Origin: Pseudomonadota bacterium
GTDB taxonomy: Bacteria > Pseudomonadota > Gammaproteobacteria > Steroidobacterales > Steroidobacteraceae
Length of the DNA: 64,000 nucleotides
Direction: 5' to 3'
Assembly: GCA_023423935.1 (NCBI GenBank)
Contig: JAFAEQ010000010.1
Location: forward strand, 226,896-290,895
The notes beneath the pieces were generated by a model. The model made no database searches. It was not told the origin of the DNA and was given only the letters and a program-made list of their open reading frames with translations. Below, in pieces: positions 8,239-16,402 of the stretch. Position 1 is the stretch's first letter; each line of letters opens with the position of its first letter. The position numbers and the translations under genes were made by a program.

Positions 8239-9351
8239 TTAGCGAACTTCGGGCAGTCCGCCAGCAATCCCCTGCGAGGACAAGAGCACTTGCCACAGTT
8301 GAATGCGGCGGGCGCGGAACGCGGCCGCGGATGAGAGCAGCCAGAACTCCCACATCCGCCGGAAACGTTCGCCATAGGCAGCGGCGAGCTGCGGCCAGGC
8401 CGCGGCGAAGCGCTCATGCCACGCAAGCAACGTGCGGTCGTAGTACGGACCGAACGAGTGCCAGTCCTCCACAACGAAACGGGATTCCGATGCGGTTGCG
8501 ATCTGCGCGATCGAGGGCAGTAGCGAGTTGGGGAAAATGTAGCGCTCGATCCACGGATCGTTGCTTTCGTTCGTGGTGTTGCTGCCGATCGTGTGCAGGA
8601 GGAACAGCCCGTCGTCGACCAACAGGCGTTTGGCGGTCTCGAAATAGGTCGCGTAGTTGCGATGTCCCACGTGCTCGAACATGCCGAGCGAATAGATGCG
8701 ATCGAACCGGCCGCTCAGGCTCCGATAATCCTGCAGCAGGATTTTCACGGGCAGCCCTTTGCAACGCTCGGTGGCCGCAGCGGCCTGATTCTTGGAAACA
8801 GTCACGCCCGTGACGCTCACCCCATAGCGCTCGGCCGCAAACTGCGCAGCGCCGCCCCAGCCGCAGCCGATGTCGAGCACGTGCATGCCCGGCCTCAATC
8901 GCAACTTGCGACAGACAAGATCGAGCTTCGCCTCCTGGGCCTGTTCCAGCGTCTGCGCATGCAACCAGTATGCGCAGCTGTAGATCATGCGTTCGTCGAG
9001 CATGCGCGAGTACAGATCGTCGCCGATGTCGTAATGCTTGCGGCCGACCGTGAAGGATCGCGCGGGTGTCTGGGGATTCAGGAGTTTGGCACTGAGCGCA
9101 GCCCATATCTGACGGAAGCTGGGAAGACGCTTCTCGAGGCCGGCGCGAAAGACACGGAACAACATCTCATCCAGTCGTTCGCACTCCCATTGACCGTCCA
9201 TGTACGCCTCGCCCACACCGAGTGAGCCCTGCGAGAGCATGCGTCGGAAGACCGTGGGATCGTTGACGCGAATGTCCCATGGGTGGGACCCATTCACGGC
9301 GACATCCGCCCTGGCCAGTAACGACTCGACCACATCGCGATAGCGGGTCAT
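8239..9351 (-). CDS. cfa: Cyclopropane-fatty-acyl-phospholipid synthase
   Basis: 370 aa from ATG 9351, chosen because GAGG lies 7 nt upstream; an in-frame start at 9414 would add 21 residues lacking homology. It methylenates unsaturated acyl chains of membrane phospholipids using SAM. Motifs: GEAYMDGQWE (47-56), HYDIGDDLY (106-114), YSCAYW (124-129) and the SAM-binding VLDIGCGWGG (158-167), then GMFEHVGHRNY. Length is close to E. coli Cfa (382 aa). It lies upstream of the acyl-CoA dehydrogenase. Confidence 0.95.
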   Translation of the reverse strand: MTRYRDVVESLLARADVAVNGSHPWDIRVNDPTVFRRMLSQGSLGVGEAYMDGQWECERLDEMLFRVFRAGLEKRLPSFRQIWAALSAKLLNPQTPARSFTVGRKHYDIGDDLYSRMLDERMIYSCAYWLHAQTLEQAQEAKLDLVCRKLRLRPGMHVLDIGCGWGGAAQFAAERYGVSVTGVTVSKNQAAAATERCKGLPVKILLQDYRSLSGRFDRIYSLGMFEHVGHRNYATYFETAKRLLVDDGLFLLHTIGSNTTNESNDPWIERYIFPNSLLPSIAQIATASESRFVVEDWHSFGPYYDRTLLAWHERFAAAWPQLAAAYGERFRRMWEFWLLSSAAAFRARRIQLWQVLLSSQGIAGGLPEVR

Positions 9352-9400
9352 CGACGAACCTCGCTGCGGCAGGATTGACGGAAAATCCTCTGCGCCCGAC

Positions 9401-9481
9401 CCTTTGCAAGTCAAGCCGAGCGATGGGTGGCCGCTACCTAGGGAGGCTCTGATTTATCGACTTCCCTGACCTTTGCAAGTC
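9401..9481. repeat. 12-bp direct repeat upstream of cfa
   Basis: CCTTTGCAAGTC occurs twice, at about 9401-9412 and 9470-9481, in the 200-bp region between cfa and the ubiI-like gene. Two identical 12-mers 69 bp apart could be operator half-sites, but nothing else supports a specific regulator. Confidence 0.3.
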
Positions 9482-9551
9482 TGCAACTGGTTGAAATGCT
9501 TCGGTGGGCGAAGCGACTATGGTTGCGAATGGCAAATTGATCAGAGGTTAC

Positions 9552-10784
9552 CTAACGCAATCGATTGGCGACGTCCGGCGTATCGCCGGCGATACCCATT
9601 GCCCGCCCGATGAAGAAACGCTTGGCCAGCGAATTGCTATCCACGAGCGTAAGTCCGAATCGCCGCAACGCCGCGAGCGCGGTATCGGAATTGCTGAACA
9701 GACGATTCAGTCCATCGACCAACGTCAGAGCGACCGCATTCTCGCTCTTGCGCCAGCGCTCATACCGTCGCAACACCGCACGCTCGGCAAAACTGTCGCC
9801 CCCTCGCACGGCTTCGGTGAGAACTTGTGTGAGTGCTGCAGCATCGAGAAAGCCGAGGTTCACGCCCTGCCCCGCCAGCGGATGGATCGAATGCGCTGCA
9901 TCGCCCACGAGCACGAAATGGTCGCGGCAATATTGCCGAGCGTGCGTCAATCGCAAGGGAAACTGAGCCCGCCCTGCTGCCGGCGTCACCGTGCCCAGCA
10001 CGCCATCGAGCGCATCGGTGAGCTCACGACCCAGCTCTTCTGAGGTGCATTCGATGAGATGGCGTGCATGTTCAGGCGTCGTGGTCCACACGATGGAACT
10101 GCGTCCGTCGGCGAGCGGCAGGAATGCAATCGGACCGGTCGGGAGAAATCGCTGCCAGGCAGTGCGGCGATGCGGATACTGCGCGGCGACGTGTGTGACG
10201 AAGGCACGCTGTTCGTATGAACGACCTACGGTGTCGATGCCCGCGAGCTTACGGCTGAGCGATTCGGCGCCATCCGCACCAATGACGAGCTGCGCACCGA
10301 CTGTTCGCCCATCGCCGAGCACCAGAACCACGCCATCGTCCTCGAAATCCAGTCGAACGAGTTCGGAACGCAGGAGCGTCACCCGGCGCATCGAAGGACA
10401 GTCGTACAACGCCCACTGGATACGTCGGTTCTCCACGATGTGCCCGAGATAAGGCTCACTCGTCGCGCTCGCGGAGAAGTGAAGCGATCCCGCTCCGTGC
10501 GGCCGGGCGCGGGAATCCCACACGGTCATGTCCGAATAAGGCGAGCGGCACGTATCGCCGATTCGCGACCACGCATTGACGGCTTCGAGAATGTTCTGCG
10601 ATGCCGGCGAGACAGCGGAGACTCGCAGGTCCACGTCGGAATCCGCCGGCGCCTGAGCGGGTGGTTTCGCCTCGAGCAGTGCGATGCGCAAGTCCGCGAG
10701 ATCGCGCTCTGCGGCGAGCAGCGCCGCCACACAGGCGCCGACCATGCCGCCGCCCACGATGACAATGTCGAAGTCCGGCTTCAC
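9552..10784 (-). CDS. ubiI: Ubiquinone biosynthesis FAD monooxygenase, UbiI/VisC-like
   Basis: 410 aa. It has an N-terminal Rossmann FAD motif VIVGGGMVGACVAALLA, the DLRVSAVSPAS segment typical of UbiI/UbiF-type enzymes, LVIGADGAES, and the C-terminal FAD motif VLVGDAAHSIHPLAGQGVNL. These enzymes hydroxylate the ubiquinone ring; the UbiI clade acts at C5. The start overlaps the ubiH stop by 4 nt, indicating translational coupling in a pepP-ubiH-ubiI operon as in other gammaproteobacteria. UbiI versus UbiF is not certain, but Coq7 at 20.8 kb could fill the C6 (UbiF) step, which favours UbiI. Confidence 0.85.
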   Translation of the reverse strand: MKPDFDIVIVGGGMVGACVAALLAAERDLADLRIALLEAKPPAQAPADSDVDLRVSAVSPASQNILEAVNAWSRIGDTCRSPYSDMTVWDSRARPHGAGSLHFSASATSEPYLGHIVENRRIQWALYDCPSMRRVTLLRSELVRLDFEDDGVVLVLGDGRTVGAQLVIGADGAESLSRKLAGIDTVGRSYEQRAFVTHVAAQYPHRRTAWQRFLPTGPIAFLPLADGRSSIVWTTTPEHARHLIECTSEELGRELTDALDGVLGTVTPAAGRAQFPLRLTHARQYCRDHFVLVGDAAHSIHPLAGQGVNLGFLDAAALTQVLTEAVRGGDSFAERAVLRRYERWRKSENAVALTLVDGLNRLFSNSDTALAALRRFGLTLVDSNSLAKRFFIGRAMGIAGDTPDVANRLR

Positions 10785-12007
10785 AGCTGCGCACCTCGTG
10801 CCAGACGCGGAACTCTGCCGGCAGCGCCGAGCGACAGATGCGACAGCGCATCCTTCGCAGCAGGCATCAGATCGAAGGCCAGAAGCCCAAGATCGCGCGC
10901 GAACTTCAACGGACCGAACGGCTGGGTGAACAGGCGCACCAGGCCATCGGTGAAGCCAACGATGCGTTCCCGATCAGCGCCTCGCCATTCGCGATAGCGA
11001 TTCACGATCACTCCATCCCCTGCGTCGAACTGCGAAGACCCCATCTCCCGCGATGCATCCGCCAGCACTTCTGCGATGCTGGCCGCATCCCGCAAGCCGA
11101 GATTGAAGCCCTGCCCCGCAATCGGATGCAGCGACTGGGCGGCATTGCCGACGACCACGAGTCGCGGCGCAACGTGTTCGTCCGAACGCGTAAGCGCGAG
11201 CGGATACAGGTGACGTTGCCCCACGCGCGTAAAGCGACCGAGCCGGAACCCGAATGCCTGCTGCAAGCGCGCCAGGAAATCTTCATCGCTCGCTTGCTGA
11301 ACCTCTGCAGCCATCGCCGGAGCAAAGGTCCAGATCAATCCCATCCGCCCTTCGGACATCGGCAACAGCGCGAGCGGACCGGCGGAAGTGAAGCGCTCGT
11401 ACGCCACATGATCGTGAAAGCGCTGCGTGAACACGTTGGTGACGAGCGCATGCTGGCCGTAGTCCCAGGTCTTAGCACCGATGCCGGCCGCATCGCGCAC
11501 CGCCGAGCGGGCCCCGTCGGCCGCGACCACGAGTCGAGCACGCACGGTGACCGTCGCGTCGCTGCCAACCTCGCAACGCAGCTCGCGCGCATCGCCTGCG
11601 AGTTCCGAGCCGATCACTTTACCGGGGGCGATCACCTCGACGGACTGCTCCTGCAAGCGCCGCCACAGCGCCGCACCCATGATTCGATTCGTCACGACGA
11701 AACCGAGCGCTGCGAGGTTCTGTTCTCTTGCATCCAACCTCGCAAAGCCGAAGCGGCCCTGATCGGAAATATGGATACGCCGGATGGCGGTGGCTTCGCG
11801 TTCGATCAATGGCCATACGCCGATCGCCTCGAAGATCCGCCGGCTGCCGTTCGACAATGCGGTGGTGCGATCATCGAAGCTCGGCTGTTCGGTGCTGCCG
11901 AACGGATGCGCTTCGAGCAATACGACCTTGAGTTTCAGACTCGAGAGGGCCAGCGCCAGACTCGCACCGACCAAACCACCGCCTGCAATTGCGACGTCGA
12001 CGTTCAT
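10781..12007 (-). CDS. ubiH: 2-octaprenyl-6-methoxyphenol hydroxylase
   Basis: 408 aa flavin monooxygenase. FAD-binding VAIAGGGLVGASLALAL (5-21), FDDRTTALSNGSRRIF, LVVAADGARSAVR, and a C-terminal VVVGNAAQSLHPIAGQGFNL. The Asn-Ala-Ala-Gln in place of the usual Asp-Ala-Ala-His is the UbiH-clade signature, separating it from the neighbouring UbiI-like paralogue. It hydroxylates C1 of the ubiquinone precursor. It lies 7 bp after pepP and overlaps ubiI. Confidence 0.93.
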   Translation of the reverse strand: MNVDVAIAGGGLVGASLALALSSLKLKVVLLEAHPFGSTEQPSFDDRTTALSNGSRRIFEAIGVWPLIEREATAIRRIHISDQGRFGFARLDAREQNLAALGFVVTNRIMGAALWRRLQEQSVEVIAPGKVIGSELAGDARELRCEVGSDATVTVRARLVVAADGARSAVRDAAGIGAKTWDYGQHALVTNVFTQRFHDHVAYERFTSAGPLALLPMSEGRMGLIWTFAPAMAAEVQQASDEDFLARLQQAFGFRLGRFTRVGQRHLYPLALTRSDEHVAPRLVVVGNAAQSLHPIAGQGFNLGLRDAASIAEVLADASREMGSSQFDAGDGVIVNRYREWRGADRERIVGFTDGLVRLFTQPFGPLKFARDLGLLAFDLMPAAKDALSHLSLGAAGRVPRLARGAQL

Positions 12008-12014
12008 GAGTTGA

Positions 12015-13322
12015 TCACGCTGCCTGCATCAGGCGTTCGATGCCGTCGGGGTCTTTGACCAGACCTTCGGTCAGCACCTCGTTGCCGGCATCGGTCACGG
12101 CGACGTCGTCCTCGATACGAATACCGATGTTCCACCAGCGCTTGGAGACGCCCGAAGTACCTGCGGGAATGTAGATCCCGGGCTCCACGGTCATGACCAT
12201 ACCCGGCTCGAGTACCCGCCATTGTTCGCCGACCTTGTAGTCGCCAACGTCATGGACGTCCATGCCGAGCCAATGCCCGGTGCGATGCATGTAGAACTTG
12301 CGGTAGGCGCCATCGCGAATGAGGTTTGGCACCTTCCCTTTGAGGATGCCGAGCTTCACCAGACCCTGGGTGATCGCCTTCACCGCCGCCTCATGGGGCT
12401 CGTTCCAGTGATTGCCACGCACGGTCTTCGCGATCGCTGCATGCTGAGCTTCGAGAACGATCTCGTACAGAGCCCGCTGCTCCGGAGTGAAGCGGCCATT
12501 GACGGGAAAGGTCCGCGTGATGTCGGAGGCATAGAGCTGGTATTCGCAGCCCGCATCGATCAGGAGCAGGTCCCCGTCGTTCAGCTCATCGCTGTTCTCG
12601 TGATAGTGCAGGATGCAGCCGTTGGCACCGCCGCCGACGATCGGGTGATAGGAAATGTCGGCGTCGTTCCGGCGAAATTCGTGAATCAGCTCGGCCATGA
12701 CCTCGTATTCCTTGATCCCCGGCCGCGTGAACTGCATTGCGCGTTTGTGAGCCGCGACAGCAATGCGCGCGGATTGCCGCATGGCGTCAAGCTCTGCTCG
12801 CGACTTGAACAGGCGCATGTCATGCAGGAAATGGTCGAGAGCCACGAACTCCTGGGGCGGCTGAATGCCCGATCGCGACTGCGCCTTGAGCTGATTCACC
12901 CATCCGATCACGCGCTGATCGAAGTCCTGATGCAATCCCATCGTGTAATAGACGCGCGAGCAGTGCTCCATGAGCCCGGGAAGAATGTCGTCGATGTCGT
13001 CGATCGGAAACGCATCGTCCGCGCCATAGTCCCGCGTCGCCCCTTCCGGCCCGGCACGACGTCCGTCCCAGGTTTCGCGGGTGGGGTCTCGATCACGCAC
13101 GAACAGCACGTACTCGGCTTGCGCGCGTCCGGGTATCAGAACGGCGACCGCCTCGGGTTCCGCAAAACCGGTGAGGTAGAAGAAATCACTGTCCGGCCGA
13201 TAGTGATAGAGAACGTCGCTGTTGCGGGTCTTCTCCGGCACTGCAGGCAGGATGGCGATGCCGCCCTTGCCGATCATCTTCATGAGCTGGCGGCGGCGAC
13301 GAACGAATTCAGCTTTACGCAT
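12015..13322 (-). CDS. pepP: Xaa-Pro aminopeptidase P
   Basis: 435 aa, the size of E. coli PepP. This M24 metallopeptidase removes N-terminal residues preceding proline using two metal ions. Visible ligand blocks: LLIDAGCEYQLYASDITRTF (two Asp), HRTGHWLGMDVHDVG (His), VEPGIYIP (Glu) and IRIEDDVAV (Glu). The N-terminal domain has YHYRPDSDFFYLTGF. It lies between ygfB and ubiH, the conserved gammaproteobacterial order. Confidence 0.96.
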   Translation of the reverse strand: MRKAEFVRRRRQLMKMIGKGGIAILPAVPEKTRNSDVLYHYRPDSDFFYLTGFAEPEAVAVLIPGRAQAEYVLFVRDRDPTRETWDGRRAGPEGATRDYGADDAFPIDDIDDILPGLMEHCSRVYYTMGLHQDFDQRVIGWVNQLKAQSRSGIQPPQEFVALDHFLHDMRLFKSRAELDAMRQSARIAVAAHKRAMQFTRPGIKEYEVMAELIHEFRRNDADISYHPIVGGGANGCILHYHENSDELNDGDLLLIDAGCEYQLYASDITRTFPVNGRFTPEQRALYEIVLEAQHAAIAKTVRGNHWNEPHEAAVKAITQGLVKLGILKGKVPNLIRDGAYRKFYMHRTGHWLGMDVHDVGDYKVGEQWRVLEPGMVMTVEPGIYIPAGTSGVSKRWWNIGIRIEDDVAVTDAGNEVLTEGLVKDPDGIERLMQAA

Positions 13323-13349
13323 GCAACCTTAGGTGAGCTGGAGCGCTGC

Positions 13350-13967
13350 TCAATGGAGCGCGTCGTAATCAGCGTCTGAGTCGGAGTGTGGGTCGGAATC
13401 GAAGTCTGCGGAGGATGTGCCCGCCCCCTCTGCAGCGCGGAAGTCTTCGAGCTCGTCATGAATGAGCTGTACGGCAGCACGCATGTACTCCACGAGCTGC
13501 GCATAGGCTTCTTCGTCTTCTTCGCTGGCATCGCCAGCCTGGGCTTCGGCGCGGCCGATATTCGTGAAGTCCAACAGGATCTCATCGATGCTCTTCGGAA
13601 GCTGCGCACGATCGATCGTGCGTGCCGTACCGAATCCGTAAAGGAAGCCCTGACACCATTGCGAGATCGCAGTCGCGCGTTGCTCGAGGGTCGTGGAGTC
13701 GTCGGGCAGGAAGGGCTCGAATTCCATCTGATCGCCGCGCAATGCCCTGAGCGTATCGTCATAAAGCAGCTGCATCGCCTGCCCTACGTCAGGGGCGAGC
13801 GGTGTGGTTTCATCCACCTCAACCAGTTCCTCGAGCCAGCGCTCGAACGAATAGTCCGCACTCACACACAATGCGCCGCATAGACAGCCGTGCCCTTCCG
13901 ATGCGGGCACCGTCGATCCGGCGCTGCGCATCACCTCTGCGATTTCTGGGAATGTCACGTGCAACAT
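13350..13967 (-). CDS. ygfB: UPF0149 family protein (YgfB)
   Basis: 205 aa. Family features: EGHGCLCGALC near residue 24, AISQWCQGFLYGFG around 112, and a C-terminal helix YAQLVEYMRAAVQLIHDEL. YgfB-type proteins are small helical cytoplasmic proteins; in Pseudomonas one represses a peptidoglycan-recycling amidase, but no function is established here. An acidic Ser/Asp tail of about 20 residues (SDSDADYDALH end) extends beyond the usual fold. First gene of the ygfB-pepP-ubiH-ubiI run, 27 bp before pepP, divergent from the zapA operon. Confidence 0.9.
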   Translation of the reverse strand: MLHVTFPEIAEVMRSAGSTVPASEGHGCLCGALCVSADYSFERWLEELVEVDETTPLAPDVGQAMQLLYDDTLRALRGDQMEFEPFLPDDSTTLEQRATAISQWCQGFLYGFGTARTIDRAQLPKSIDEILLDFTNIGRAEAQAGDASEEDEEAYAQLVEYMRAAVQLIHDELEDFRAAEGAGTSSADFDSDPHSDSDADYDALH

Positions 13968-14040
13968 GGGCTTATGTTAGCACTTCGGATCGAAGGCCCG
14001 ATCTGCGCAGAACTCCTGACGAACACCGGCCCTTCGCGGT

Positions 14041-14070
14041 TTGACCCTGTACTCCAGAGCGCAGCATAAT
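14041..14070 (+). promoter_or_regulatory. Promoter of the TIGR02449-zapA operon
   Basis: TTGACC (14041-14046) and CATAAT (14065-14070) are separated by 18 bp, a near-consensus sigma-70 promoter. The expected start point, 6-8 nt after the -10, falls on or next to the GTG start at 14077, implying a leaderless transcript. Confidence 0.6.
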
Positions 14071-14076
14071 CGCCGC

Positions 14077-14310
14077 GTGAACTCACCCAGACAGCCCACT
14101 CTCGTCGGTCAGGAACTCGAGTTGCTCGAACAGCGACTCGGTGATCTCGTCACGATGGTGCATCAGCTGCGCGAAGAGAACCGCGCACTGCGCCAGCGAC
14201 TCGACAGCCTGTCGAGCGAACGCGCGACCTTGCTGCAAAAGAATGAGCAGGTGCGCACCCGTGTCGAGGCGATGATCGGGCGACTGAAGGCAATGGAGCA
14301 TGGCGCATGA
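14077..14310 (+). CDS. TIGR02449 family coiled-coil protein upstream of zapA
   Basis: 77 aa from GTG 14077; an upstream in-frame TTG at 14041 lies inside the promoter and is rejected. Almost the whole protein is a heptad-rich coiled coil (LEQRLGDLVTMVHQLREENR, then NEQVRTRVEAMIGRLKAME). It occupies the place of ZapB-like or TIGR02449 proteins encoded next to zapA and is likely a cell-division or cytoskeletal scaffold, by context only. Its stop overlaps the zapA start (ATGA), so the two are translationally coupled. Confidence 0.8.
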   Translation: MNSPRQPTLVGQELELLEQRLGDLVTMVHQLREENRALRQRLDSLSSERATLLQKNEQVRTRVEAMIGRLKAMEHGA

Positions 14311-14618
14311 CGGACCGAACGGTGCGAGTGAGCGTCAGAATCCTCGAGAAGGAATATCAGGTCGCCTGCCTTCCCGAAGAGCGGTCCGAACTGCTCGATT
14401 CGGCTGAGTTTTTGAATCTGAAGATGCGTGAGATTCGCGACGGCGGAAACATTATCGGCCTGGACCGCATCGCCGTGATGGCCGCTCTGAATCTTGCGAA
14501 CGAGTTGTTGAAGATGAAGCGTTCCGGCGATGCGGGCGGTGACGTCGCTCCCCGCGTACGCCAGATGCGCGAGCGGGTTGAAGCGGCCTTGGTCAAGGGC
14601 CAGCAGCTCGATCTGTAG
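14307..14618 (+). CDS. zapA: Cell division protein ZapA
   Basis: 103 aa, typical length. It binds and cross-links FtsZ filaments at midcell. The N-terminal globular part (VRVSVRILEKEYQVACLPEE), the RIAVMAALNLANELLK helix and the C-terminal coiled coil match the family. The order TIGR02449-zapA-6S RNA-5-FCL is the conserved gammaproteobacterial arrangement and supports the call. Confidence 0.94.
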   Translation: MTDRTVRVSVRILEKEYQVACLPEERSELLDSAEFLNLKMREIRDGGNIIGLDRIAVMAALNLANELLKMKRSGDAGGDVAPRVRQMRERVEAALVKGQQLDL

Positions 14619-14685
14619 ATCGACCACACGCGACCTTGAAGGAACCGGGGTCGCCCTCATCCGTTCTCTGGTTAGAAGTTTCTAT

Positions 14686-14875
14686 GGCGCCGCCTGCGGT
14701 GTTCGACATGTGTCGGGTTACCTCTCGACCCTAATGTTAATACCCTCGGGGCTCGGTCTCATGCCGGCATTGTGCAAGTCCGCTTCGAGCGGGAAGCCTG
14801 AGTCGTCATGGCTGCGTCCCACCTATTGCTCCGTGTCGAGAGCAATGGCGTATGACGGCACAGGTGGGTGGCGCC
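14686..14875 (+). ncRNA. ssrS: 6S RNA
   Basis: No ORF occupies the 270 bp between zapA and the 5-FCL gene, where gammaproteobacteria carry ssrS. The sequence can close with GGCGCC at both ends (14686-14691 and 14870-14875), giving about 190 nt. It has a long imperfect stem, a central stretch around CTCGGGGCTCGGTCTCATG, and GGGAAGCCTGAG resembling the GAGAAGCCT of E. coli 6S RNA. 6S RNA binds the RNA polymerase-sigma70 holoenzyme and mimics an open promoter. Ends are approximate. Confidence 0.75.
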
Positions 14876-14891
14876 GCCCCTTCTCTTCGCG

Positions 14892-15554
14892 ATGAGCGCA
14901 TCCGCTCATCCCACTTTCCCTCCAGAGTCAGGATCGGCAGACGGTCCTTCGCACACTCGCGACGAACTGCGACGGCACATGCGCGCGCGGCGTCGATCCG
15001 TGACCAAGGCGCAACAGCAACAGGTCGCTCGGCAGCTCGCGAAATGGATCGCACGGACCCACCTGCTTCGCGCGGGCGCAAAGGTCGGTGTCTATCTGCC
15101 TCAAGGTCGCGAGGCCGATCTTTCACATGCAATACGTGCGGCACGCGCACGCGGCTGCCGCCTTTACCTTCCTGTCATCACGCATTACCGGCGACGGCGC
15201 ATGGAGTTCGCCGAGTTCGCGCCGGGAGTCGCGCTGCGCGAAAACGCATACGGCATCCTGGAACCCGCCGCTGCCGTTACGCAGCACATTCCCGCCCGTC
15301 ACCTCGATCTGATTCTCTTGCCATTGGTCGCCGTCGATGCTCGCGGCTGGCGTCTGGGCAGCGGAGCAGGCTTCTACGATCGACGCCTGTCGCGCCTGCG
15401 TCGATCGAGGCAATGGCGACGGCCCAAGCTCATAGGCGTTGCTTATGACTTCCAGCGCGTTGCTTCTCTGACCCCGTCCAAGTGGGATGTTCCCGTGCAT
15501 GCGGTGATTACAGAGAGCGGGTTTCATTCAACGCAGCCCTGGACCTGCGAATGA
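14892..15554 (+). CDS. 5-formyltetrahydrofolate cyclo-ligase family protein
   Basis: 220 aa from ATG 14892; no clear Shine-Dalgarno is seen, and an in-frame start 24 nt earlier would fall in the 6S RNA end. It converts 5-formyl-THF to 5,10-methenyl-THF with ATP. Family marks: RDELRRHMRARRRSVT, GVYLPQGREADL, LLPLVAVDARGWRLGSGAGFYDRRL (the conserved GxGxGxYDR-type loop) and the C-terminal DVPVHAVITE. A stretch of about 25 polar residues precedes the domain. Immediately downstream of 6S RNA, as in E. coli (ygfA/fau). Confidence 0.9.
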   Translation: MSASAHPTFPPESGSADGPSHTRDELRRHMRARRRSVTKAQQQQVARQLAKWIARTHLLRAGAKVGVYLPQGREADLSHAIRAARARGCRLYLPVITHYRRRRMEFAEFAPGVALRENAYGILEPAAAVTQHIPARHLDLILLPLVAVDARGWRLGSGAGFYDRRLSRLRRSRQWRRPKLIGVAYDFQRVASLTPSKWDVPVHAVITESGFHSTQPWTCE

Positions 15555-15619
15555 TCCATCGATGTGGATGATCGCCCGCGCCTGAGCGATCCTTGCGCCT
15601 CGTTCGTTCTCACCACCCC

Positions 15620-15649
15620 GGAATACAGCCGAGGGGAATACAACCGAGG
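15620..15649 (+). repeat. Tandem 15-bp repeat providing the EVE gene ribosome-binding site
   Basis: GGAATACAGCCGAGG (15620-15634) is followed directly by GGAATACAACCGAGG (15635-15649), one mismatch apart. The GAGG of the second copy lies 5 nt before the ATG at 15655 and acts as the Shine-Dalgarno; the duplicate offers a second, more distant one. Confidence 0.6.
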
Positions 15650-15654
15650 TTTAC

Positions 15655-16116
15655 ATGAACTATTGGCTGATGAAGTCAGAGCCCGGCACATTCGGCATCG
15701 ACGATCTTGCGAAGGCAAAGAATCGGACGACAGGTTGGGATGGTGTCCGCAATTACCAGGCGCGCAATTTCATGCGGGAAATGAAGAAGGGCGATCTCGC
15801 CTTCTTCTATCACTCGAGTTGCGACATACCGGGTATCGCCGGGCTGGTGAAGATCGTGAAGGAAGCCTATCCCGATCGTTCGGCCTTCGATGCGAAGGAC
15901 GATCACTACGATGCGCAGAGCGATCCCGAGAATCCTCGTTGGTATGCGGTCGATGTGCAGCTGGAGAAGAAGTTTCCGCGAGTCATCACGCTGGAGGAGC
16001 TTCGCTCACATCAGAACGGCAAGTTGAAGAACATGATCGTGCTCAAGCGCGGCAATCGACTCTCGATCACGCCGGTGACGAAGAGCGAATTCGACTTCAT
16101 TGCATCGCTCGAGTGA
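15655..16116 (+). CDS. EVE domain-containing protein
   Basis: 153 aa, the whole protein being one EVE (PUA-like) domain: MNYWLMKSEPGTFGIDDL, TTGWDGVRNYQARNFMREMKKGD, FFYHSSCDIPGIAGLVKIV, and the C-terminal LSITPVTKSEFDFI. Such proteins are predicted to bind modified bases in nucleic acids; no enzymatic activity is known. The ATG is preceded by GAGG at 5-nt spacing. Located between 5-FCL and rpiA, a frequent order around ssrS. Confidence 0.92.
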   Translation: MNYWLMKSEPGTFGIDDLAKAKNRTTGWDGVRNYQARNFMREMKKGDLAFFYHSSCDIPGIAGLVKIVKEAYPDRSAFDAKDDHYDAQSDPENPRWYAVDVQLEKKFPRVITLEELRSHQNGKLKNMIVLKRGNRLSITPVTKSEFDFIASLE

Positions 16117-16157
16117 TGAGTGCGTTGTGAACCGAACAACAATTTCGCATACACCTC

Positions 16158-16188
16158 TTGCTAGCCATTTTCAATTTATGTATATACT
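16158..16188 (+). promoter_or_regulatory. Strong promoter for the lysine-rich peptide gene
   Basis: TTGCTA (16158-16163) and TATATA (16181-16186) are 17 bp apart; the overlapping TATACT (16183-16188) would give 19 bp. The spacer is AT-rich against a GC-rich genome. The start point would be near 16192, about 26 nt before the first ATG. Confidence 0.65.
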
Positions 16189-16217
16189 GCGCCCGGACTA
16201 ACTCGACATGGAGACTA

Positions 16218-16292
16218 ATGACTATGGCAACTAAAGCTAAGAAATCAGCAAAGAAGAAAGGCGGCAAGAAGAAGGCTGCCAAGAAGAAGTAA
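16218..16292 (+). CDS. Tiny lysine/alanine-rich histone H1-like peptide
   Basis: A 24-codon ORF (22 codons if the second ATG at 16224 is used). Thirteen residues are lysine, mostly in KKK or KK clusters separated by Ala/Gly. GGAG at 16210-16213 lies 4 nt before the first ATG and 10 nt before the second. It has its own promoter and a perfect 12-bp terminator-like stem downstream, arguing that this is a genuine gene. Composition resembles the C-terminal tails of histone H1-like and AlgP-like DNA-binding proteins. Nucleic-acid or ribosome binding is an inference from charge; no family is assigned. Confidence 0.6.
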   Translation: MTMATKAKKSAKKKGGKKKAAKKK

Positions 16293-16317
16293 ATTTCTTC
16301 TTGTTGATGTAGATGAA

Positions 16318-16349
16318 GACTGTGCCCGCGTAAGCGGGCACAGTCGTTT
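16318..16349 (+). terminator. Terminator-like hairpin after the lysine-rich peptide gene
   Basis: GACTGTGCCCGC (16318-16329) pairs perfectly with GCGGGCACAGTC (16334-16345) around a GTAA loop. The 3' tail GTTTCC is only moderately T-rich. It lies 25 bp after the stop codon. Confidence 0.7.
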
Positions 16350-16402
16350 CCGGGCCTGGAAAAATAGGCATTTGCCAGCAACCGCTCACTCGAGACACGA
16401 CG

